From the NCBI GenBank assembly GCA_014529385.2, contig CM043946.1, positions 22,436,577 to 22,500,576 of the forward strand: DNA of 64,000 nucleotides, written 5' to 3'. The DNA is from Adiantum capillus-veneris (Eukaryota > Streptophyta > Polypodiopsida > Polypodiales > Pteridaceae). A model generated the notes under the pieces. It worked only from the letters and a program-made list of their open reading frames with translations, was not told where the DNA came from and did not search any database. Below are positions 53,866-64,000 of the stretch, piece after piece. Position 1 is the stretch's first letter, and every line of letters starts with the position of its first letter. Position numbers and translations under genes: made by a program.

Positions 53866-55312
53866 GGATATGCATAGCAGAAGTAGAGAGTAAGGAGCAT
53901 TACATATGTAGATGCCCATATTATAAGATCATAGGCATTCCATGCTTGAAGAGCTAATGGAGTCAAAAGATTAGAGACAATTGAGCCGCTTCCTACCTTG
54001 ATCCTTCCTAGTTGGCCCAAGTTGGCCCTACTTCTATCTTGATATAGTTGACACTTTTCATCATGCATGCAAATTAGAAAAATAGAGACATAAGCCCTCG
54101 GCTACAAGGAAGGCCTAAATAGTTTGAGCCCTGATACGGTAAGTGCCTTGCACAATCTATATTGGAATGGATACATCACAATTTGACGTTGCTACTTAAA
54201 ATGTGAGCTTATATCCCAATATTGCCAATCCCCCAAATATGTGTGTTTTGTCCTTGATCCTAAGTCAATGAGCAGTACCTTGGCGGCACAGGGTAGAAGC
54301 CTTGCTGCTCGTTATGGCCTTTAAAGCCCTTTTCTTTGCAAAGCAAAACATCTTTCCAAATTAAAGGTTAAAAACACCAAAAAACTTGAAATTGTTGAAC
54401 CTTGTCATCCATTGTGACTAGTTGTCTCAAAATCTGGACAGAATGTGCAGTCTAGGCAATGGAGTAAGAAGTAACAATAATAACTGGATATGGCTCATAG
54501 TCATGGGTTCTGGTAAAAATAGAGCTCATTGTATGTAAGCCACTTGGCTTGGTACCCCTTGAATAACCAGCTAGATACAATTGCAAACCCCCTCGAAGTC
54601 CATATGCTAATGGATATCTCAAACTGAGGAAGCTACTATGTCATACCTATAAGATAAGAAATTGCTTCCGATAATTGCTTTTGCGCCCAATCTAAGGCCT
54701 ATATGAAACCTAATTCTCCACTTAGCCATATGCCTCCTTTCTAGGCAACCCCCGAGCTCAGTTTCATACTGGCCCATGGCTTTACAAGCAGCTCCCAGTG
54801 TGTGTCACTATTAGTTTGTCTTGTTGCATGGACTTGTCCCAGAGGTGTCTTTTTCCATTCTTTCAAGTTGGCCTTAGCTCAAATTTGATGTGAACAATCG
54901 ATCCCAAATGACATTTCTGAAACAATGAACTCTCGCTAAGTTTCTGGTTGTTTTTAGCATTTTTCGAGTATTTTTTGGGTAATTTTAACTTTGTTGCATT
55001 TGTGTATATTTTCACCTATCCCGCTTCCGTGACCACCGGACTCCGCTCAACCTCGCTGCATCCACGTTTGCACTTACCTTGTCCCGCACTCGTTGCCCTC
55101 GTGCAAACACTTTCTAACCAGTCTCCACTCCTTGACCTCGTGTGACCCAACCCCTACACACACACACAAACACACAAATAAAACAAAAGCAAAACAAATA
55201 AAAGAAAAAAAGACAAAAGACTTAAAAAAGAAAAGACAAGAAAGTCAACACACAAAGAAACAAACATACAGACACACATACACAAACACATACACGTTTT
55301 CTCTCTCTCGCG

Positions 55313-55344
<32 letters not shown>

Positions 55345-55999
55345 AAAAAACTCAATTTTTTTTCTTTTTTTTTCTTTTCTTTGTCTTGTTTCTCTTCATT
55401 ACATTGCACATGCATCAAACATCCCCACACGCCCCGTTCACATGCATTTAAACATGAATAGACGCATTTAGAGCCCTGAGAGTCAAATTCATCCGAAATT
55501 GTCCGATTTTGTTGATTTGAGCCGTTTTTAGCATATTCGAGCCAGATCACACACACAGACCTTGTTTGACACGGATTTTTATTTTGGGTCTACAATTTTC
55601 CAAATTACACGCTTTAGAGCTGTTTCACGCGTAATATTGCATTTTGGCTCGATTTCATCGCAGAGTCCCACGATTGACCATATTTAACCTCGACTTACTA
55701 TAGAGATTCGTTGTGGCCTTGATATTGACCAAATTTATCTAGTTAGAGTCTGTTCACATGCGAGAACTTGATTTGGACGCTTTTGGCTATTCTTAGCACA
55801 CCGACGCGCGATTAGAGCTCGATTTGGTTACTAGACCTACATTTGGCTACGACTTTGATCGAGTGACCGATTTTAGAGCTATATTACACACATAGATCCC
55901 GATTACATTTGGATTCATTGCCAGATTACGCCTTGCACCTAGTGCATTGATTTATTGCCCCCTAGCAACAGATTTGACCTAGACTGCTAGCTTTGGCAG
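53866..55999. other. Spacer; microsatellites at 55150-55345, no gene recognised
   Basis: 53866-55140 shows no recognisable coding motif. 55154-55345 contains CA-rich and CTCT stretches, including (CA)n at 55318-55343. 55440-55980 is repetitive in style (many GATTTGG/AGAGCTCGATT phrases) without clear units. Confidence 0.4.
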
Positions 56000-56001
56000 T
56001 C

Positions 56002-57346
56002 ATGGATCTTGAGGCCATATTTGATCGATTATTATGGATCCATGGCGAGTTAGATGAATTAATTGTGTACATCCATGTAGATACCCATCAATGGTATATC
56101 CAGATTCAACCCACAGATAGCCAGGCCCCAGATTCAGATGCTTAGAGCCCGGGCACATGCCACATTGCCAGGTCATCTTCTTGATGATGTTGGTACAATA
56201 TATAAACACTTGACGGAGGATAGTTCGGAGCATATCACTTTAGCCCATGTTGAGGATTGCAGAGACACACTTGAGCCACCACAGACTGCATCATTGCGAA
56301 TGTGTGACACTGGACCCATATATGTGGATGAGGATAGGAGGTTTTACATGAGAGAGCTTGCTAGCTCTGGAAAGTATCCCTTCTATGATACAATGATTGT
56401 GATCCCCCCAGGTTCCTTCCGAGGTACCTATAAAAGTGTCCATGATGATTCTACATTTGTATTACTATGTGGACTACGATATTCTCCTTCACGGCTTAGT
56501 GATACTGAGCATACAATAGATATGATGACTATGCAGCCTACAGGACTTCGATCCCCTCCAGGATTTCCACCCCACCACCATCTAGGAGACTGACCTCAGC
56601 AGAGATAATAGCAGAGACTAGGGCAGATATGGAGCGTAGGATACAGAGCCATACTAGTGCACAACCAGAGCTACGAGCCACATAGACATCTACACCTTAG
56701 ATTTTGATTGTTCCTACTATTAGCACACATGCTAGAGAGGTTGTAGACATGGTACCACCTTCCACATTGCCAGCCATGAGCACATCAGATACTGAGCTTT
56801 CTAGCTCACATGCACCAGATTTACCGAGGATTGCTAGATCACCTAGAGCCACCATGCAGGCACGAGCCGAGCCTAGGGTTGACACTCCGAGTATTAAGGA
56901 CCGAGATGAGATTGTGCTACATTTTGTAGGCCATAGAGGAGCCAGGCCTTAGTTTCTTGACCATGATGGACATTCCTATACCAGAGGTACCTTCTCAGAG
57001 ACATAGACCCTTATATACGGCGGATAGCCAGAGTTTAGAGGAGACATTTTGGTACGATTGAGTTCGTTACCGATGAACTCAAGGGCACATACATGTTCTT
57101 GCCAACCAACCCATATGATTCTATTGACAGAGAACATCCCGATGATTGTTTAGATACCCATGTACATCCTAGGATAGTGCAGTTACGTAGGTTGGAGCAC
57201 ACATTGACTTACTTTGATGCTTGTGGACGTAGATACAGATATGAGCAGACGAGATGGAATATTGAGCCAGCCAAGAGCGTTATGGCATATCTTATTGGAG
57301 ATCTTCATGATAGCATTTATATGGACCCATTGGGTGAGATTTACAT
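56002..57346 (+). pseudogene. Unrecognised decayed coding region
   Basis: Successive plus-strand frames appear to belong together. ATG 56002 opens MDLEAIFDRLLWIHGELDEL and stops at 56145; an overlapping frame (56138-56593) carries YKHLTEDSSEHITLAHVEDC and PPGSFRGTYKSVHDDSTFVL. A Pro/Ser-rich linker (AEIIAETRADMERRIQS) follows. A third part (about 57045-57346) has TIEFVTDELKGTYMFLPTNP and RRLEHTLTYFDACGRRYRYE. Composition is acidic and soluble; no family recognised. The order suggests one former protein of at least 400 residues, possibly gag-like cargo of a plant LTR element. It ends where the LARD repeat begins. Confidence 0.4.
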
Positions 57347-57763
57347 CACTAATTACATTGAAATTGGCTTTCCCAATCATCACATCCCAACCAAGGTACT
57401 CTAATCACATCACACACAAGTGGCATTGAGCTTAAGGCTCTCACACACTTAAGCACACAATTAGACACAAACTCTAATGACATGACCAAGAGTGCACACA
57501 CCCTATACTAATCAAAAGAATTAGAGAAGTAATCAACTAATTGAAATACCTATGGGAGAAGAGAGTTAAGATCAAAGCAAGAAGTACTTACCTCTCTCAA
57601 ATCTAGAATAGTGAAAGTGTAAAACTACTTCATGACATAATGAAATGTAGAGAAGATAAGACTAATGAGTAAAATATGGATTAGATTAATAAAACTTCTC
57701 TAATTACAATGGATTAGTACTAGCCTCTTAAGCATGGGCATTAAGCTCAAGGCTAGGCCATCC

Positions 57764-57801
<38 letters not shown>

Positions 57802-58048
57802 CTCAAAAGTGGATCCTCAAGAGTGGATACTCAAGAATGAAGCCTCCTTGCATAAAGGCTTCCTTTTAAAGGCTTTCACGATAATCCCTTCTACTATGGG
57901 TTTAAGTTTGAGCCCTTTAACTAGCATATACAACTTTGGAACTCCCAATGAGCCCAAGATTTATACAAAGTGAGTTGGAAATATTATGCACACCATAGCA
58001 TCCTGCTTGATGCATATTCGGTGTAGCATGTGTTAGCCGCTGCTAACA
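57347..58048 (-). repeat. Left (3') LTR of the LARD, truncated at its outer end
   Basis: Matches 63265-63915 closely (GGCTTTCCCAATCATCACAT, TCTACTATGGGTTTAAGTTT) but lacks the part equivalent to 62964-63264. It has an extra ~45 bp after TTATACAAAGTG and a (GA)n tract at 57765-57799. Confidence 0.8.
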
Positions 58049-60144
58049 TTTCCCCCTTCCTAACTTTTGGCGCACGTCCACGTGTGCCGGTGAAGCAAAA
58101 CACAGTAACATGGTAGAAAGCAAGTCCATGGAAGAAATGTTGAGCTGCAAGAACATAAGAACAAGTAACGAACATCGAAGGCCAATAAAGATAAAAACAT
58201 GAAGTACAATGAACAATCATGTAAAGTGAATTTTTTGCTTCTAAAAGATGGGTGAATCATAGTAAAAAACTAGACAACATAAAGCAAAAAAGACACCTCA
58301 CCTATCGTGAAGATTAAACCACTTGAGATTTCAGTTTTATGCATGAAACACAAGCAATCATTTAAAACCCTAGGCTAAAAGTTCATAAACTTACTAGCTT
58401 AAAAACTATGTGACCAATCTTAATAAATCATTCAAGTCTATCGTGTCTACGGGCTATAAAAAATCTCCTAATCTATTAGTACATTGTCATAGATTTTTGA
58501 AGCTCATGGAAGTTTTGTTTTTGTCATTCATAGGAAAAAGTAAATCATGACACAAGGCTACCACCCCAAGGCAAGTCTAGGTGCGACTCTCGGCTCCTTG
58601 AACCCTCAAGAAGGTGTTCCAAAAGTCTATTGATTCAAAAGTTGATTGATTTCTAGCTCACTTAAAGTATGGAATTTAAAACAAGCCAAGAGCTAAAAAA
58701 TAATGTAACTTTGGTGAAATGAAGTGGCTTTCGATAGCCAAATTTTACAATTTAAAGCTCCAAACAAGTTGGCTAAACACTAGCTCATGAAATTTTGGAC
58801 TTCTAGAGCAAGCTATGAGCTAGAGATGACTTTAACTTGATGAAATGAAAATGAATGGCTCTCAATAGCCAAATTATGTACTTGGAAGCTTAAAAAAAGT
58901 TGGTTAAACACTAGCTCAAAAATGAAAAAATTTAACTTTTGACCAAGCTATGAGCTAGCATGTATACAACTTTTAATCCAAAGAATTTGGAATGGCTCTA
59001 ACTAGCCACATTTTGCAATATTTTGCAATGATGACCCCTTCTTGGATCAATGAAATCACAACTTTTCCCACAATCCTTCAAAATGAAGCTCAATTGTTAG
59101 TGCATGAAAGCATTTGTCATTTAAAATAAGCACTAAAAAATGCACAATCAACCATAACCTCAAAAGTTTAATGCTCACTCTTGGCCATCAAACAAGCTCA
59201 ATCTTAGTGCTTTGCAATCATATGATCATTCAACATGAGCACTAAAAGAATCCACAAGTCAAATTTTAAACTTTGTTTTGGCCAAAGAAAGCTCAACTTT
59301 TTAGTGCTATGCAAGGTATTCTCATTCAAATCAAGCACTAAAAGGTACAAGCAATGTCATGTTTAAGCATAAAGTCCCAACCAAACAAACACAACTCATT
59401 GTCTAGTGTAACTTTCACATGAAGCTCACATGCTTTTCAAAAAGATCTCGACATTTAGTGCAAAAAACTTCAATCAAGCCGAGCATTAAACCATGCACAA
59501 GTCGAATTATTGATGCAAGTATGGTCATTTGTGCATAGTCACAATCATATTACATAGAATCAATGCCCGCATGCTCTTGGTCGCAACATTCATTGTTCAT
59601 TTAACACATATAATATGATCCATAAGATCTATAGAGCACTACACAAATCAATGTGATGCAAAATTTTAATTCAATGAACCTCCCTTCAATGACACAATGA
59701 CTATTTTGGCAAAATACCTTCAAAATGTCAATGTATAGCTCTTTGTATTATTTGCACTTCATCTCAAAAAATCAAAATGGAATTCTCGATTGCAAGTTTT
59801 GAAGGTCCAAGAGATTTTAAATTGTGATAGCATCACCATTATGGTTAATTTCACAAGGTCGTATGGTTTTCGAAGGTGAGAGAGGAGATCTCGTGGGAGT
59901 CATCTCTATCTTTTTCCCACTTAAAATCATTCGTCTGTGATTTTCTTTTAACTTCATTTTTTTCTGGACTCTGAATCGCAGCCTATGAAAATGAGAGAGT
60001 GAGAGACAGTGACAGTGAGAGTGAGAGTGAGAGAGAGAGTGTGTTTGGTGTGGGTCTGCATGCGAATTCTTGCGAGAGAGTTTTTCTGCAGTGGACGTCA
60101 TAAGGCTTGCAACCAAGTTCACTGAGAGAGAGAAAGAGAGTGAC

Positions 60145-60192
<48 letters not shown>

Positions 60193-62963
60193 GTGAGCCC
60201 CTCAAAAATGACAAGGCATCTGTTGGCTATTAGCGCGTGTGTGTGGGGTGCACCGACTGCAGGCAACGGAGATACAGGGCTGGATGAGAACAGCCATGCC
60301 CGCAACATGTGTGTGTGTGTGTGTGAGGACGCGCCAAGGCGGGGACCAGGGTGTGCGACTCTGCAGTTGGAAAGTGGTTTGAGAGACAGTGTGTGTGTGT
60401 GTGTGAGGAATCCAAGCCAAAAGTGGCGAGGCAAGCGGGGTGTGTGTGAGTAGCGCCAAAGCTGCCAGCGAGGAAGCAGGGCACGGGTGTGTGTGTGTGT
60501 GTGTAGCCAAAGTAAGTGGGATCGAGCCAAAAAAGGGCCGCAAATTGTGTGCAAGAGAGAGAGAACAGGAAACAGGGTGGCACAACAACTTTTTTTTTTA
60601 TTAAAAAAATTATCCTCTTAAGAGGAGATTCCCACAAAGCGTTTGTGCACGTCTTTGAAGGTGGGGTTCAACCATGAGGAGAGATGCATTCAATAGACAT
60701 TTTGCAGCATACTCCTTAAGAGCAATCGATCATTATAAAAGAAGTTTTGTAGTCCTTAATCAAAAATCACAATCTTTTGCATACGAGGATTGAATCAGTT
60801 TTCATGAAAAGTTATGGAAGACATAATGCATTTTCCCTCATTGCAGTGCATAAATTTCCTTTCAATTATCAATTCGATCTCTCTTCCTAATTATTGCAAC
60901 ATAAGTTGCTCATGGTCATTGTGCAGAATAATCCTAGAGATCACCCTTTCATATTGTCATGAATCAAAGCATTTAATTGCATGCATGCCGACCTATAATT
61001 CACAATTTCTCTCATTGGTAATTACAACCATGATCATTTGATTGCTCAATTTCAAATTGCCAATGCTAGTCATAAACCACAAGCTTGCATGACCATACAC
61101 AAAATAAAGTTCAAAATTTGCAAAAATGTTATTCTCCAATTACAATCAATTAGGTTTCATTTGCAAATCCAAACTAACCATTGCATCTTTAGTAGCTCAT
61201 ATCCAATAGCTCTAATCATTCAAATCCAATTGGATTTTGTCATTTTGGTTTGCATGACCATACTCATTCGATTACATCAATACATAGGCACACATTTAAT
61301 AAAATTCCAATCAATTTGGCTTCAATGCAATGGTAGTCCATTAATTTATCCTCAATTGTGTGCAATTGAGTCATCTCAAATCAATAAATCATACACGTAC
61401 CAAAGTTTAGGTCTTAATCATCACAATTGGCAACCAAGGCCGATCATTCATCTTCAATTTGGACATCAAATGCCATTGAGTTGGTACTAGGTACACACAT
61501 TAGTGCATTTTCCCATGTTCATCAAATTGATTCATCATTATCATGGCAATGCACTAAAAATCTACTCAATTGAGTACCAATTGAGTGATCTTTCCCAAAT
61601 CTCAAAGCCAATTGTGACACACACATAAATTATTTGGCCAAATTAATCATCATAATTGATAAAATTACCAATTATTCATTCACAAATTGGATTGTACATG
61701 CCATTGATTGGCACACACACCCAAATTTAGGCCAAAAAATTTATGCACATAATCCATCAATTTCTCATTGCAATGTTCAAATTGCAAGCTCGATCAAGCA
61801 TACTTGAATGCATGCATGCTCAATTTCTAAAAAATTAACACTATTTTGACCCAATCAAGTAATGCACACACTCAAAATTATGCACAAAAGATCAAATTTG
61901 GCTCAATTGGCAATGCATTTAGACTTACACCTAATGATTGCACACAATTTTCATGCACATTTCACAATCAAAAATCATTTGGGTGCCCTAATTGACCATC
62001 AATCATAAAAAATCAAGTGGTCTTGGATAGGCACACACACTCAATTTTTGCCCAAATTTTTGGCAATTAGGCTTATCCAATGATTGAATTAGCCTAGCAT
62101 ACACATCAACTAGATGATTGCACATTCATAAATCATCAATTTCATCAATTTTTATGCATGCACACACTCAAGATTAGGTACACACACACTTGAATTTTTG
62201 ACAGTTTTTTTCCCTCTTTGGTGCATTACACACACAATGATTTTTATGCACACATGATTTCTTTTTGCAAATCAAGCTTAATCTTGACACACACATCATT
62301 CATTAGTCAAAATTGACCATTAATTTCATTTCAAAACAATAAAATTAGGCTTCTCAAAGTATGTCAATTGAAATACACACCTAATTTTAGCAATGAATTA
62401 GCAACACATTGGAATCAAATTAACCACCCAAAAATTGAATGGTGTAGGTCAATGCACTTACAATCGATTTCATCCAAGCTAATCCTTGCTCCACGCGACG
62501 ATTCCATCATGCACACACATGTGTGGCTCGTCCAAATTATCCAAAAAATTGACCATTATAGGCCAAAAATCAAACACTCAAATCATCAAATTAGGCATGG
62601 ATTAGCACAATTAACTTGATAGAAGTGTTGATTCCACCTCTTAAGGGGATTTAACATACATTACACTTCAAATGTTAGTGGTTAGATTAGCAAAGTTAGT
62701 CAAAAATTAGTAAAAATTAGCATGGAAATGAAGCAAAATTAGTAAGGGTTAGTATGAAATTAGTGAAATAGGGGGTGGAATTTGGGGTTTGGGGTATTCA
62801 TAACTCAACAATTAGCTTCAATTTCTTGCACAACATCATCAAATCAAACCAAAATTGAGTTACACACACTCAAAAACAGATGAAATTAGTAGTGAAAATT
62901 ACTCTATTTTAAATATCCTATACTCACTAGCTTAGGTTATCGATCCCCGACAACGGTGCCAAA
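58049..62963. repeat. Non-coding interior of the LARD with degenerate tandem repeats
   Basis: 58640-59010 holds about 2.5 units of ~129 bp (AATAGCCAAATT...GTTGG(C/T)TAAACACTAGCTCA, starting near 58739 and 58868). 59080-59480 holds about four units of ~105-115 bp built on AGCTCAA...TTAGTGC...GCACTAAAA. 59990-60520 is GT/GA microsatellite DNA, with long GT tracts at 60150-60190. 60620-62940 is A+T-rich with many CAATTG and CACACAC strings. No RNA gene or ORF is credible. Confidence 0.65.
62941..62961 (-). other. Primer-binding site of the LARD
   Basis: Reverse complement reads TGGCACCGTTGTCGGGGATC, two bases inside the LTR end, matching the tRNA primer type used by many plant Gypsy elements. 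Confidence 0.8.
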
Positions 62964-63915
62964 TGTTGGGAGGCATTGTAGCAATGACCTTATCACAACC
63001 CACACAGAATTATCAATCCATGGATCAGCAACCCGGCTAGGGCATGGAAACACGAGCATCGGATGAATAGAAATAGAGGATTCAAGAGAATACCTCACCA
63101 ATGCAAGTAGAGATTAGCCATGGCAAGACTAACTCTAAACATACTCTAATCACTAATCAATCAACTCCTACACACATCAAGTCCACCGAAGTCCGACTTG
63201 CCAATCTTATGGAGTCACAAGAACACAGTCAACACAAGCATCCATGATCAAGGCGCACACTAATTGCATTGAAGTTGGCTTTCCCAATCATCACATGCCA
63301 ACCAAGGTACTCTAATCACATCACACATAAGTGGCATTAAGCTCAAGGCTCTTAAACCTTCACACACTTAAGCACACAATTAGGCACAAACTCTAATGAC
63401 ATGACCAAGAGTGCACGCACACTACACTAATCAAGAGAATTAGAGAAGTAATCAACTAATTGAAATCCTTATGAAAGAAGAGAGTTAAGATCAAAGCAAG
63501 GAGTACTTACCTCTCTCAAATCTAGAATAATGAGAGTGTAAAACTACTATATGACATACTGAAATGTAGAGAAGATAAAACTAATGAGTAAAATAGGGAT
63601 TAGATTAATCAAGCTTCTCTAATTACAATGGATTAGTACTAGCCTCTTAAGCATGGGCATTAAGATCAAGGCTAGGCCATCCATAGAGAAAGCACTCAAG
63701 AGAGAGAGAGCTCTCAAAAGTGGATCCTCAAGAGTGGATACTCAAGAAGGAAGCCTCCTTGCATAAAGGCTTCCTTTTAAAGGCTTTCACCACAATCCCT
63801 TCTACTATGGGTTTAAGTTTGAGCCCTCTAACTAGCATATACAACTTTGGAACTCCCAATGAGCCCAAGACTTATACAAAGTGGGAGGTGTAGCCTGTGT
63901 TAGCTGCTGCTAACA
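62964..63915 (-). repeat. Right (5') LTR of the LARD
   Basis: 952 bp with TG...CA ends. Includes GAGAGAGAGAGCTCTCAAAAG near 63700 where the left LTR has a longer GA tract. Confidence 0.85.
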
Positions 63916-64000
63916 CCAGGTCACCTCCCAGAGCTTCATCACCTAGACAGATTTCTCCACAGAGCATAGTTGATCAGCTGCAATCTAGAGTGATTGAGAT
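63916..64000 (+). other. Right flank, coding-like
   Basis: One frame is open to the window end and reads SPPRASSPRQISPQSIVDQL, similar in style to the Pro/Ser-rich linker of the coding region at 56540-56620 (RSPPGFPPHH). The LARD may therefore have inserted in or near that unit. Too short to classify. Confidence 0.3.

Larger units (their letters stand above)
57347..63915 (-). mobile_element. LARD-like non-coding LTR retrotransposon
   Basis: Minus-oriented element. Right (5') LTR 62964-63915 (952 bp, plus-strand TGTTGGGAGG to GCTGCTAACA). Adjoining it, plus-strand CGATCCCCGACAACGGTGCCA (62941-62961) is the reverse of a TGGCACCGTTGTCGGGGATCG primer-binding site, the usual Gypsy type. Left (3') LTR, truncated, 57347-58048, next to polypurine tract GGAAGGGGGAAA (reverse of 58049-58060). 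The 4.9-kb interior has no retrotransposon coding motif. It fits a large retrotransposon derivative moved by enzymes from another element. Confidence 0.8.

Noticed and set aside
59817-60588. Thr-His-rich minus-strand ORFs of 128-245 codons
   Set aside because: Created by (CA)n repeats inside the non-coding LARD; no motif.

Overview
The window is nuclear DNA from a land plant with a large, repeat-rich genome. A homosporous fern is the best guess and a gymnosperm is second. Reasons: two host genes of plant-specific families (a DUF2921 membrane protein and a GT77 rhamnogalacturonan-II xylosyltransferase), one host intron of about 19.7 kb full of retrotransposons, very many long (CT/GA)n and (GT/CA)n tracts, and nested LTR elements. 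The organism is an inference; no organelle or rDNA marker is present.

Layout. 1-2.3 kb: decayed hAT transposase (+). 2.3-4.65 kb: decayed minus-strand coding DNA, including a protein-kinase pseudogene. 4.98-6.2 kb: a ~110-bp tandem repeat, then a run of successive imperfect hairpins, six of which share the loop core GCGTTACCGA. 6.66-7.44 kb: Copia relic. 7529-11014: intact single-exon DUF2921 gene (+). 11-14.5 kb: two tRNA-derived SINE families, microsatellites and a 494-bp MITE with a 9-bp target duplication. 14809-35746 (minus): a four-exon MGP4/RGXT-type GT77 gene; exons 1-2 lie at 35.0-35.7 kb and exons 3-4 at 14.8-15.3 kb.

Intron 2 of that gene (15331-35013) holds a solo LTR with a GCAGT target duplication and a Ty3/Gypsy element with its 5' LTR, gag and pol fragments and a truncated 3' LTR. 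A gag-only LTR element (TR-GAG type, duplication GTACC) sits inside the Gypsy 5' LTR. A 6.5-kb L1-type LINE sits inside the Gypsy gag. An inverted LTR copy and a second Copia relic follow. A second copy of the MITE lies about 110 bp upstream of the RGXT start codon.

36-54 kb is a second nest: Copia element A (+, 38052-53860, duplication TTGTA). Its centre is replaced by about 6 kb holding a minus-strand Gypsy, a CACTA terminus and SINEs. Its 3' LTR was later hit by a second copy of the same family, Copia B (minus, 48689-53778). 54-64 kb holds an unrecognised decayed plus-strand coding region and a minus-strand LARD-like LTR element with a 4.9-kb non-coding interior.

Only the DUF2921 gene and the GT77 gene look functional. 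All recognised transposon ORFs carry stops or frameshifts except the gag of the gag-only element.
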